Assembly (NCBI RefSeq): GCF_016881405.1
Contig: NZ_WOFE01000001.1
Location: 372,001-436,000, forward strand
Reading direction: 5' to 3'
Length of the DNA stretch: 64,000 bases
Source: Deefgea chitinilytica
Lineage (GTDB): Bacteria > Pseudomonadota > Gammaproteobacteria > Burkholderiales > Chitinibacteraceae
The notes beneath the pieces were generated by a model, which was given only the letters and a program-made list of their open reading frames with translations, did not search any database and was not told the origin of the DNA. The position numbers and the translations under genes are program-made. Of this stretch, positions 8,824 through 16,661 are shown piece by piece; within the stretch, counting starts at the first letter, position 1; each line of letters opens with the position of its first letter.

Positions 8824-9483
8824 TTAATATACTCTAGGCAAATTACGCAGTTGGATTGATTCGCTGAGTGTGGAAGAAAATTCCGCACCCTTTGCTGATC
8901 CAGTTATGCTGATGTTAAGTTGATTAATTAAATCAGCACCTGCTACGGTTTCTGTGGTTGCTATAAACTTTAGTTCGGTTACATTAATACGTTCAATCGA
9001 ATTCATCGGTACCCAAGCTGAGTCGGATGCATCGCAAGTATTAATTGATAAATTAGTAGGCGAATTTAGCATTAATACTTGGCCATTATTTAGCATGAAG
9101 CCACTGACTTCATTCGAGGTTAAAGTGTTATTGATTGAGCCTGGGCGTTCGTAGCGGAAAATGATGCATTCACCGGTATATATTTTTTTACCACTCACTG
9201 TTGTTACAGCCGCACCCGGCATGTTTATTTTTCTAAAATATTTAGCTGGTGTGGTCGTATCATCGGTTGCAAATTGGCTATAGCCAGAGCGGCGCAGCTC
9301 GCGAACCATCAGAGACATAATGGGCTGAATTTCTTGCTCTAATGCCATATTACGCAGCCCATCTCTATTGGCGAATAAACTGCTTAAGGCCATGCTTGAT
9401 GCCGCACCCAGCAATAAAAGCCCTAGTGCCATAGATACGAGCAATTCAATTAGCGACATGCCTTTTTGTTTTGTCATTAGCAT
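8824..9483 (-). CDS. pilW: PilW-like minor pilin
   Basis: A 219-residue prepilin. Leader MLMTKQKG (or MTKQKG from the internal ATG at 9477) is followed by MSLIELLVSMALGLLLLGAA with Glu5, then the PilW-type helix continuation containing MALEQEIQPIMSLMVRELRRSGY. Minor pilins of this group prime pilus assembly and help form the tip. The start overlaps or abuts the fimT stop (TAATG at 9479-9475); both ATGs are plausible, and the upstream one has a G-rich stretch in front. The gene is part of the pilE-fimT-pilW-pilX-pilV operon. Confidence 0.85.
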   Translation of the reverse strand: MLMTKQKGMSLIELLVSMALGLLLLGAASSMALSSLFANRDGLRNMALEQEIQPIMSLMVRELRRSGYSQFATDDTTTPAKYFRKINMPGAAVTTVSGKKIYTGECIIFRYERPGSINNTLTSNEVSGFMLNNGQVLMLNSPTNLSINTCDASDSAWVPMNSIERINVTELKFIATTETVAGADLINQLNISITGSAKGAEFSSTLSESIQLRNLPRVY

Positions 9484-9995
9484 GCTGGATGCCCCCCAAA
9501 GCTAACTGCCCCTGTTGGAATGCATAGACTAGTTAATCCAGTCACTGTCCAATCTGCACGAATTGAATAGTTGTTGGTGCTGAATAAAACGGACTGCGTA
9601 CTGGTAAATGAAGGTAGCAAACGAACAGGCTCTATGGTTGTTCCGCTTATTCCAGTCATTGCGCTTTCTGTCAAAATCGAGTTGGCAGTGGCAGAACTAA
9701 AAGTTTTTAGGTCGCACGCATCACCCACAGCGCATGTTGATGCCGTCGCAGCTGTAATACGCCAGTCACTGGCTGAAACACGCGTTGCAATGATATGTAT
9801 TGCAGTATTCCGTTTGAGCGCTTCTGATTTTGCGAACTGTAGAATTGCTAAGTATTCATTTGCAGCACCATCAAGTCTTTTTTTCTCTAGAAAATCGTTA
9901 AAATTAGGAATTGCAATTGCTAATACAATTCCAAGGATCGCAATTGTTATTAACAATTCGATCAGAGTAAAACCGTGATTTTTAAAAGGCGACAC
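9477..9995 (-). CDS. fimT: FimT/GspH family minor pilin
   Basis: A 172-residue prepilin starting at GTG 9995, immediately after the TAA of the upstream pilin gene, with GGAG eight bases before it. Leader MSPFKNHG is followed by FTLIELLITIAILGIVLAIA with Glu5, then the GspH/FimT signature region LAILQFAKSEALKRNTAI. FimT/FimU-type proteins are minor pilins of the assembly-priming complex; some FimT proteins bind DNA during natural transformation, but nothing here decides that. Part of the five-gene pilin operon. Confidence 0.87.
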   Translation of the reverse strand: MSPFKNHGFTLIELLITIAILGIVLAIAIPNFNDFLEKKRLDGAANEYLAILQFAKSEALKRNTAIHIIATRVSASDWRITAATASTCAVGDACDLKTFSSATANSILTESAMTGISGTTIEPVRLLPSFTSTQSVLFSTNNYSIRADWTVTGLTSLCIPTGAVSFGGHPAC

Positions 9996-10463
9996 TTATT
10001 TACTCCAGCAGGCGGCGGGAGTGCCTTTAGCATTGCCATTCAGAATATGCATATAGATCGTAGAGCAATCTGTTGTGCCTGCTTTGTCGGCTGTTTGTGA
10101 TTTTCCAGATACTGCTGTTGCCTTAATGCAATAGGTTGTGCCGTCCGGATTTCCTGTGCAGCCACTTCCATCTTTGGCGATACTGAGAGTGTAATACCCA
10201 TTTTCGCTGGACATACTTGCTGTTGTTGCGCCTGAAGTAAGATTTAATTCATCGGTTCCAAGAATTTTTGAATAGCTAGTATTATTCGCCCGCCATTTTT
10301 CCTGTGCTTGTTGAACTTTGCTAATAGCTATTGTGGCATCTGTGCGGCGGGATTTTCGGACGTAGTCTTGGTAGTTTGGAATCGCAATTGCAGCCAAGAT
10401 GCCGATGATGGCGACGACGATCATCATTTCGATCAGAGTAAAGCCGTTGTGTGTGCGGTTCAT
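9996..10463 (-). CDS. pilE: PilE-like type IV pilin
   Basis: A 155-residue type IVa pilin. Leader MNRTHNG is cleaved before [20 protein letters not shown], with Glu5 and the long hydrophobic helix, then [16 protein letters not shown], typical of Neisserial PilE-class minor pilins. The head has cysteines near 107 and 117 and near 132 and 151 that could form disulfides, including the usual D-region near the C-terminus. As first gene of the minor-pilin operon it resembles PilE of fimU-pilVWXY1E clusters rather than the major subunit. A putative promoter with an overlapping inverted repeat lies upstream. Confidence 0.87.
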   Translation of the reverse strand: MNRTHNGFTLIEMMIVVAIIGILAAIAIPNYQDYVRKSRRTDATIAISKVQQAQEKWRANNTSYSKILGTDELNLTSGATTASMSSENGYYTLSIAKDGSGCTGNPDGTTYCIKATAVSGKSQTADKAGTTDCSTIYMHILNGNAKGTPAACWSK

Positions 10464-10502
10464 GGGCGAGCCTGTGCTGGGTGTTTGGTCTGTTTAGTTG
10501 GG

Positions 10503-10566
10503 ATAGTAAAGGTATTTACTTACTGCGAGCAAGACCACTTTGCGTAGGAAAGAGGAGCGGTCTTGC
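10503..10566 (-). promoter_or_regulatory. candidate promoter and operator of the pilin operon
   Basis: On the minus strand TTGCTC (10532-10527) and TACTAT (10508-10503) are 18 bases apart, a plausible sigma-70 promoter about 40 bases before pilE. An inverted repeat GCAAGACC (10566-10559) and GGTCTTGC (10536-10529), 22 bases apart, ends over the -35 box. This is where a repressor or activator dimer could bind. Seen by eye; no regulator is assigned. Confidence 0.35.
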
Positions 10567-10617
10567 TGACAGGATGAGCGGTAAGGAAGTGTGACAGCGC
10601 ACACGGATTGAAAAAAT

Positions 10618-11601
10618 TTAATCTAATTTTTGCTGCGCTGCACGATTGAGGCGGTCGTGAATTGCTAGCCATTCTGCGCCTTGCGGCGGGGTTTCGAGCA
10701 GCAAGAGATCAAATTTATCTTGGTCTAGGCGACGTAAAGTTGCGTAAATTTCTTGGGCATAGGTGGTGGGGTTGGCGGGCATTTGGTGCTGCGGATAGTG
10801 ATTTTCGGAATTTTCCTGTTGTGTGAGTAATACCACTTTTTTGCCTGCCGCTTGTTCTTGAGCGGCGATTCGTAAGAGTGCCGTTAGCGAGCCAAGTAGC
10901 AGCGGTGTGCGCGGTGCGTAGTGTGAATCAAGTAGGCCCGATACGCGCTGCTGGGCGCTGGCTTGGTCGGTGTGGTGTTCAATCGGTGTGCCAAGCACAC
11001 TTTCAATTGCCGCGCGCGAAATGCCGCCGGGGCGCAATAATTTGGCAACGCCGCCGACTAAACTGACTATCGTTGATTCAACGCCAACGTGGCAGGCGCC
11101 CCCATCCAAAATCAATTTCAGTTGATCAGTCGTGAATTCATGGCGTACATGTTCAGCCGTGGTGGGGCTGACGTGGCCGAATTGATTGGCACTGGGGGCA
11201 GCAAGACCGCCGCCAAATTGTCGCAATAATTCATGGGTGATCGGATGCGCAGGCGCGCGCAAGCCGACGGTATTTTGTCCGCCCGTCACTGAATCGCTCA
11301 CATGCGCTTGGCGTTCCAAAATCAGCGTGAGGGGGCCTGGCCAAAAAGCGTGAGCCAGTTGATAGGCAGCTTCTGGGATGTTTTGTGCCCAGTCTTTGAG
11401 TTGCTCAATCCCTGCGATATGCACAATCACTGGATGATCGTTCGGTCGACCTTTAGCGGTGAAAATCTTGGCCACTGCGTTCGGCTGGCTGGCATCGGCA
11501 GCGAGCCCGTAGACGGTTTCGGTGGGGATGCCGACCAATTCTCCCGCGCGCAGAAGGTCAAGTGCTTGGCTAAGGTCGGGGATGGTGAGGTGAGTAGGCA
11601 T
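10618..11601 (-). CDS. tsaC: L-threonylcarbamoyladenylate synthase, long Sua5/YwlC type
   Basis: Makes threonylcarbamoyl-AMP from threonine, bicarbonate and ATP, the first step of t6A37 modification of ANN-decoding tRNAs. From ATG 11601 the product is 327 residues: a YrdC domain (about 5-190) with GIPTETVYGLAADA and KIFTAKGRPNDHP, a linker, and a C-terminal Sua5 domain (about 200-327) opening near LDSHYAPRTPL. Length fits the two-domain Sua5 form. An upstream in-frame extension of 31 codons lacks family similarity, so it is excluded. No good ribosome-binding site precedes the ATG. A TATAAT sequence at 11640-11635 could be the -10 box. Confidence 0.92.
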   Translation of the reverse strand: MPTHLTIPDLSQALDLLRAGELVGIPTETVYGLAADASQPNAVAKIFTAKGRPNDHPVIVHIAGIEQLKDWAQNIPEAAYQLAHAFWPGPLTLILERQAHVSDSVTGGQNTVGLRAPAHPITHELLRQFGGGLAAPSANQFGHVSPTTAEHVRHEFTTDQLKLILDGGACHVGVESTIVSLVGGVAKLLRPGGISRAAIESVLGTPIEHHTDQASAQQRVSGLLDSHYAPRTPLLLGSLTALLRIAAQEQAAGKKVVLLTQQENSENHYPQHQMPANPTTYAQEIYATLRRLDQDKFDLLLLETPPQGAEWLAIHDRLNRAAQQKLD

Positions 11602-11634
11602 AAGTAGGGGCAGGGCAGGAAATAGAATACTGCA

Positions 11635-11640
11635 ATTATA
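11635..11640 (-). promoter_or_regulatory. possible -10 box for the Sua5 gene
   Basis: Perfect TATAAT on the minus strand, 33 bases before the start codon. A -35 (TTACTC at 16 bases spacing) is only a weak match, so the assignment is tentative. Confidence 0.3.
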
Positions 11641-11757
11641 ACATTGCCTCCGCATGGAGTAAGTTGATTTGCCTTGCCTTGGGGTATTGCTCAATACACC
11701 TTATTTATTATTACCTGCAGTGATATACCTTTGTTGATATTGGGTGCGTTGCTTTAG

Positions 11758-11867
11758 CATAGAACGAAATGAATTTCGTTGCTGCAGGCTTGCCCGCGAA
11801 TACACGCTTAACAAAATCAATTGCTCTGCGTATTCGGGTTGCGTTCGTGGACAAGCCTGCTTCTATG
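11758..11867. repeat. imperfect inverted repeat (extragenic palindromic element)
   Basis: Between the Sua5 and gltS genes three matched blocks are nested: CATAGAA (11758-11764) with TTCTATG (11861-11867), GCAGGCTTG (11784-11792) with CAAGCCTGC (11852-11860), and CGAATAC (11797-11803) with GTATTCG (11830-11836). A further small palindrome AACGAAAT/ATTTCGTT lies at 11763-11780. The whole could fold as a ~110-base hairpin just after the gltS stop. It encodes nothing I recognise. Confidence 0.6.
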
Positions 11868-11893
11868 TTGCACAGCAAGGTCAGCGTGGGGCA

Positions 11894-13093
11894 TCAATAA
11901 ATCGGGAGCGCCATAAACAGTTTGATGACCAAGGCGTTGGCGATGTCGATAAAAAAGGCACCGACCATCGGTACGACAATGAAGGCCAAATGCGAAGGCC
12001 CAAAACGATGCGTCACAGCTTGCATATTGGCAATCGCGGTTGGCGTTGCGCCCAGCCCAAAACCGCAGTGACCAGCCGCGAGTACGGCTGCATCATAGTT
12101 TTTACCCATCACACGGAAGGTAATAACAATCGCATAGACAGCCATTGCTACGGCTTGGATACTGAGGATGAGTAAAATGGGCAGTGCTAAGTGTGCTAAT
12201 TCCCACAACCGTAAACTCATCAAGGCCATCGCTAAAAATAGCGCCAAACTCACGTTGCCCAGTACTGAGATTTCGCGTTCAAAGACTTGGTACCAGCCCA
12301 AGCCACTAAGCACATTGCGTAGCAATACGCCAATAAACAGCACGCACACAAAAGTGGGTAGTTCAAATGACGTACCGGCTATGGCTTCTGCCAGCATCTG
12401 TCCGCCTGCTAAACTTAAGGCAATCAGCGCTAAAGATTCAATAAATGAATTAACCGTAATCAGGCGTGTGGCTTGTGGCTCTTCAAAACCGACTGGCGCT
12501 TGATCCTGATGGTGTGACGCGCTGGGTATAGTGACTTTGCGGATTAAGTATTTCGCAACCGGCCCGCCGATTAAGCCCCCAAGTACCAGACCAAAAGTAG
12601 CACATGCCATTGCTAGCTCGGTGGCGCCTTGAATACCAAATTGTTCGCTAAATACACTGCTCCATGCCGCTCCCGTGCCGTGACCGCCCGACAAAGTGAC
12701 TGAGCCTGCCAGTAAACCTAAATGCCGTTCTAACCCCAGCAAACTTGCCAAGCTAATGCCGATGACGTTTTGCATCACCAAGAGGCCAAGCACTACGCCA
12801 AGAAATTTGAGCATCACATTGCCACCCGCTTTGAGGGTGGCCAGATTGGCCGATAGTCCAATGGTGGCAAAAAAGGCCAGCATCAATGGGGTTTGTAGTG
12901 AGGTATCAAACTTAATGGTGACGCCTGCCACTTGCTGCGCGAATAACATCAATAGCGCGACGACCAAGCCACCCGCAACCGGCTCGGGGATGGTAAATGC
13001 TTTCAGTGGCGCCGTTTTTTCGACTAATACTCGGCCAAATAGCAGGACGAGTGAAGCCGCAACGAGCGTGCCGTATCCGCTGATGGAGATCAT
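11894..13093 (-). CDS. gltS: sodium/glutamate symporter GltS
   Basis: Inner-membrane Na+-coupled glutamate importer. The 399-residue sequence (E. coli GltS is 401) is hydrophobic throughout with about ten transmembrane segments in two inverted halves. It has the GltS-type GHGTGAAWS re-entrant loop near residue 140 and GFGLGATPTAIANMQ near 350. AAGGATTTTT precedes the ATG. It is transcribed alone, with no terminator-like T-run after it, although a large inverted repeat follows. Proximity to lysA and an ArgP-like regulator may be incidental. Confidence 0.95.
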   Translation of the reverse strand: MISISGYGTLVAASLVLLFGRVLVEKTAPLKAFTIPEPVAGGLVVALLMLFAQQVAGVTIKFDTSLQTPLMLAFFATIGLSANLATLKAGGNVMLKFLGVVLGLLVMQNVIGISLASLLGLERHLGLLAGSVTLSGGHGTGAAWSSVFSEQFGIQGATELAMACATFGLVLGGLIGGPVAKYLIRKVTIPSASHHQDQAPVGFEEPQATRLITVNSFIESLALIALSLAGGQMLAEAIAGTSFELPTFVCVLFIGVLLRNVLSGLGWYQVFEREISVLGNVSLALFLAMALMSLRLWELAHLALPILLILSIQAVAMAVYAIVITFRVMGKNYDAAVLAAGHCGFGLGATPTAIANMQAVTHRFGPSHLAFIVVPMVGAFFIDIANALVIKLFMALPIY

Positions 13094-13262
13094 AAAAATC
13101 CTTGGGATGGTTCTAGTAATCGGTATTGATGCAAAGCTTGCTTGGCTTTGCTGTATTCAGTATTGAGTGTTTAAGGCTGGACTAAATAAGATCGCGCTCG
13201 CTTTGATGTGTCGTAACATTCGCGCCTGCGCGACGGAAAACCCCGCGTCAGCCGATCCTAGT

Positions 13263-13297
13263 AAAAAAATAGGCAACACAGATTGTGTCGCCTATTT
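13263..13297 (-). terminator. Rho-independent terminator of lysA
   Basis: AATAGGC (13268-13274) pairs with GCCTATT (13290-13296) and the inner ACAC/GTGT pairs as well. On the minus strand the stem is followed by TTTTTTT, about 40 bases after the lysA stop. Confidence 0.9.
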
Positions 13298-13336
13298 GAG
13301 TGAATGACAATCAAATGCGCTGTTAATTGTTCTGCT

Positions 13337-14569
13337 TTACAACTCCAGCGCCAAGAGTTCTGCAATCGTCTGGCGGCGGCGGATTTGGCGCACGGTGCCG
13401 TCGTCGATTAACACCTCGGCAATCAGTGGGCGGGTATTGTAATTGCTCGACATACTCGCGCCATACGCGCCGGTGTCGTGCAGTACGACAAAATCACCAA
13501 TGTCAGCCGCTGGCAAATCACGTGGCGTGACCACGCCGCCTTCCTCTTGCGTAAACACATCGCCCGATTCGCACAGTGGGCCAGCCAGTACGGTAGGGCG
13601 CGTTTCGCCGCCCGCAACTACGCCATTAGCTCGCAACAGGCTGATTTCATGGTAACTGCCGTACATCGCAGGGCGCATCAGGTCTGAAAAACCAGCGTCA
13701 ACCAGCACGAAGTGGTTATTGCCAACGTCTTTTTTCGCGCGAACTTCAGCAATCAATTTGCCGCTTTCGGCAACAAGGAAACGGCCAGGTTCGATTTCCA
13801 AATGTACGGCATGCCCTAGATGCGCCGCAATTTCATTGCGCGCCGCATCCCAGAGGCTGAAATAATGCGCGGTATCGATGGTTTCGCCGCCCACGCGGTA
13901 AGGAATCGACAAACCGCCACCCGCTGAAATCGCCCGAATATCGCGCCCCGATTGTTTGACTTGCGCCACCATCGCGGCACAGACCTCTTGCAAATGGCTG
14001 TAATCCACGCCCGAGCCGATGTGCATGTGCAGGCCGACTAAATCCAGATTGTATTTCTCGATTAGTGCTAAGGCTTCTGGCAATTGGTCGTGCCAAATGC
14101 CGTGTTTGCTTTGCTCGCCGCCAGTATTGGTTTTTTGGCTGTGACCGTGGCCGAAACCGGGATTGATGCGTAACCAAACGCGGTGGCCGGGATGCGCTTG
14201 CCCGAGTTGTTCTAACATTTGCGGGCTACCACAATTGACTTGAATGTCTAACTCAACAACGCGGGCTAAAGTCGCACGATCGAGTAAGTCGGCGGTGAAC
14301 ACAATATCGTCAGCGTCTTTGCCCGTGGCAAAGCCGGCTGCAATCGCGCGTTCGATTTCACCGAGCGACACTGAATCGACTTTCACTCCTTGCTCACGCA
14401 TCAATTTCAGAATGTGGATATTTGAATTGGCTTTTTGCGCAAATCGAATCGTGTCGAACATTTGCAATTGGCCGATGCGCTCGCGAATGGTTGCGGCGTC
14501 ATAAATCCAAGTTGGTGTACCAAATTGTTGGGCGATGCTGAGGGTTTGTGTGGCATTCAATGGTTTCAC
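13337..14569 (-). CDS. lysA: diaminopimelate decarboxylase
   Basis: Last step of lysine biosynthesis: meso-diaminopimelate to L-lysine and CO2, PLP-dependent, cytosolic. The 410 residues show the alanine-racemase-fold barrel with the PLP lysine in FAQKANSN (K46), HMHIGSGVDY, the phosphate loop GGGLSIPYR, EPGRFLVAESG, and the active-site cysteine segment LCESGDVFT in the C-terminal barrel. Length is normal. The gene is a single transcription unit ended by a strong terminator. A dispersed repeat copy lies upstream, between it and pdxJ. The ATG at 14569 gives the usual start. Confidence 0.96.
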   Translation of the reverse strand: MKPLNATQTLSIAQQFGTPTWIYDAATIRERIGQLQMFDTIRFAQKANSNIHILKLMREQGVKVDSVSLGEIERAIAAGFATGKDADDIVFTADLLDRATLARVVELDIQVNCGSPQMLEQLGQAHPGHRVWLRINPGFGHGHSQKTNTGGEQSKHGIWHDQLPEALALIEKYNLDLVGLHMHIGSGVDYSHLQEVCAAMVAQVKQSGRDIRAISAGGGLSIPYRVGGETIDTAHYFSLWDAARNEIAAHLGHAVHLEIEPGRFLVAESGKLIAEVRAKKDVGNNHFVLVDAGFSDLMRPAMYGSYHEISLLRANGVVAGGETRPTVLAGPLCESGDVFTQEEGGVVTPRDLPAADIGDFVVLHDTGAYGASMSSNYNTRPLIAEVLIDDGTVRQIRRRQTIAELLALEL

Positions 14570-14608
14570 AGTGATGTCCTATTGATATTATTGATTGTGA
14601 TTTTTTTT

Positions 14609-14813
14609 GCGCCTGCGGCACGACTATTTACAGTCGCAATCCGCGACGGGGACTCACTTTCTTTGCTTCGCCAAAGAAAGTAAGCAAAGAAAGGCGACCC
14701 GGGCGCGCATCGGTCCCCGATGCCCTCGATCCGTCGTGAGCCAAACGGTAAAGCTGTTTGTCTCTCTCCCTCACTCGGTACGCTTGAACGGGGTATTTAA
14801 GCCCCAACTCAAC
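14609..14813 (+). repeat. dispersed structured repeat, copy 1
   Basis: About 205 bases also found at 63592-63796 (opposite strand, roughly 90% alike by eye) and, diverged, at 24653-24830. It contains hairpin A (ACTTTCTTTG/CAAAGAAAGT, loop CTTCGC, 14656-14681), hairpin B (GCATCGG/CCGATGC, loop TCC, 14707-14723) and a G4/C4 stem (14790-14805). One frame stays open through all copies, but no start signal or known protein is evident. Confidence 0.9.
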
Positions 14814-14846
14814 GAGAGCAGCCCGGTAACAGTGGATTTGAATCAT

Positions 14847-15581
14847 TTATTTACTGTTAGGTCGGCAGATTGCTACGTATTGGCGCAGTACGTCGTTGAT
14901 GCCCAACTCAAGGCATTCCACAATGACCGCGTGGCCGATGGAGACTTCGACAATATTGGGGATAGTCAAAAATTGCGCCAGATTTTGCAGATTCAAATCA
15001 TGCCCTGCGTTGACTTCTAACCCTGCGTCTTGTGCGCGTTGGGCTGCGGCGGCAAAGCCAGCCAAAATGGTGTCGTTCTCGGGCGTGCCAAAGGTTTCGG
15101 CGTAGGGCTCGGTATAGAGCTCAACGCGATCAGCACCGAGTTCTTTCGCTAGCGCCATGTCTTGCGTGTCGTAATCGATAAATAGGCTGCTGCGAATGCC
15201 AAGTGCTTTCAGTTCAGCCAAAATTGGCCGTAAAAACTCGCCATCTTTTTGTAAATCCCAGCCGTGATCAGATGTCACTTGATCTGGCGCATCGGGTACC
15301 AGTGTGCATTGGGCAGGCCGATTGGCTTTGACTACAGCTAGAAATTCTGGCGTTGGGTAGCCTTCGACATTGAGCTCAACGCCACGAGATTGGCACAGCT
15401 CGCCCAGCTCGGTGACATCCGAATAGCGGGCGTGGCGTTGGTCGGGGCGGGGGTGTAGCGTAATACCGCCCGCGCCCAAATCGAGGCAACGCGCAGCAAA
15501 TGCGCGTACATCGGGATAATTGCGGCCACGAGAATTGCGCAGTAAGGCAATTTTATTGATATTGATCGACAGTATGGTCAT
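14847..15581 (-). CDS. pdxJ: pyridoxine 5'-phosphate synthase PdxJ
   Basis: Condenses 1-deoxyxylulose 5-phosphate with 3-amino-2-oxopropyl phosphate to give pyridoxine 5'-phosphate. From ATG 15581 it is 244 residues, the normal size, a TIM barrel with GITLHPRPDQRH, ELNVEGYP, AGHDLNLQNL and EVSIGHAVI. The N-terminal signature reads NINKIALLRNSRG rather than the NIDH-ATLRNARG of E. coli-type enzymes. It belongs to the NINK/NVNK variant I recall from Bacteroidetes and Xanthomonads. An upstream extension of 29 codons is not family-like and was dropped. No acpS or recO neighbour is present. Confidence 0.94.
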   Translation of the reverse strand: MTILSININKIALLRNSRGRNYPDVRAFAARCLDLGAGGITLHPRPDQRHARYSDVTELGELCQSRGVELNVEGYPTPEFLAVVKANRPAQCTLVPDAPDQVTSDHGWDLQKDGEFLRPILAELKALGIRSSLFIDYDTQDMALAKELGADRVELYTEPYAETFGTPENDTILAGFAAAAQRAQDAGLEVNAGHDLNLQNLAQFLTIPNIVEVSIGHAVIVECLELGINDVLRQYVAICRPNSK

Positions 15582-15740
15582 GGCAATGCTCGGCGGATAA
15601 TTCTTAAGTTTGCTATTCAAACAGATTGTGAAATCGTGGTAAAACAATAAATTCTGCTCCACCCTCAATTTCGCTTAAGGAGCCGTACCTAATTGCACTT
15701 GCAAGGCTCCAAGCCTTGTGAATTCTTGGGTCTAAACGCT

Positions 15741-16652
15741 ATGTTTGATTACAAACTACTTGAAGCACTCGATATGATTTTGCGTTGTGGCAGCTTTGAT
15801 GCCGCGGCCAAACGTTTGCACTTAACGCCATCGGCGATTTCGCAGCGGATTCGGCAATTGGAAGAGCGCCATGGTGAGGTTTTACTGCGGCGCGAAAACC
15901 CACTGCGTGCGACTGCAACGGGCGAGAAATTGCTCGCGCATGTGCGCCAAGTGCGCTTGCTGGAAAACGATTTTGCCCAAGAAAGTGACGCGACATCAGC
16001 CGCTTTAACGACGCTACGGGTGGGGATTACCGCTGATAGTTTGGCGATTGGCCTGATTCCGGCACTCGCGCCGAGTTTGGTGCAGACTAATTTATTGCTC
16101 GAATGTGTGATTGATGATGAAGCCTACACACTGGATTTGTTGCGTTCTGGTGAGGTGATTGGATGTATCAGTACGCAGCCCTTGCCTTTTGCTGGCTGTG
16201 GGGTGATACCGTTGGGTGAATTGCCTTATATTGGCGTGGCGAGTCCAGCATTTGTGGCGCAGTATTTTTCCCAAGGCATCAATGCTAGCAGTTTAGCGGC
16301 AGCACCTGCCGCGGTTTATGGCCGAATAGATAGTCGTAAAGAGAGTTTGCATCGCCGCTTATTGCGCGAGCAATTTGCTTTACTCGAAGATCAATATCCG
16401 TGTTTTGTGATTCCCGAAAGCCATGCGTTGTATGCGGCTGCGCAGGCGGGATTGGCCTATGCCGTCGTGCCGTGTGCACAAGCTGAAGCTGATATCGCGG
16501 CTGGGCGGGTACTCCCGTTGCGCGAATTGCACGCCAGTGTGCCGCTGTATTGGCATCATTGGGCGCGGCAAACGCGACCCGCGCTATTGCTGACGCAGGC
16601 CATGTGCCAGTTTGCTGCTGAATATTTTAATGCTGTTTTAAATTCTGATTGA
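15741..16652 (+). CDS. argP: LysR-type regulator of the ArgP/LysG group
   Basis: From ATG 15741 the protein is 303 residues, starting MFDYKLLEALDMILRCGSFD. It has the winged helix-turn-helix AAAKRLHLTPSAISQRIRQLE (about 19-39) and a LysR effector domain. The pattern of the N-terminal 60 residues is that of ArgP (IciA), which responds to lysine and arginine and controls arginine export and lysine-pathway genes. lysA lies about 1.2 kb away on the other strand, making a lysine link plausible but unproven. Nine bases separate it from the dehydrogenase gene downstream, so they are probably co-transcribed. Confidence 0.82.
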   Translation: MFDYKLLEALDMILRCGSFDAAAKRLHLTPSAISQRIRQLEERHGEVLLRRENPLRATATGEKLLAHVRQVRLLENDFAQESDATSAALTTLRVGITADSLAIGLIPALAPSLVQTNLLLECVIDDEAYTLDLLRSGEVIGCISTQPLPFAGCGVIPLGELPYIGVASPAFVAQYFSQGINASSLAAAPAAVYGRIDSRKESLHRRLLREQFALLEDQYPCFVIPESHALYAAAQAGLAYAVVPCAQAEADIAAGRVLPLRELHASVPLYWHHWARQTRPALLLTQAMCQFAAEYFNAVLNSD

Positions 16653-16661
16653 GTCAATTTA

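Noticed and set aside
14609-14846. Annotating the frame in the dispersed repeat as a protein gene
   Set aside because: No start signal, no known family and strong DNA/RNA structure; kept as a repeat with the coding hint listed as a finding.
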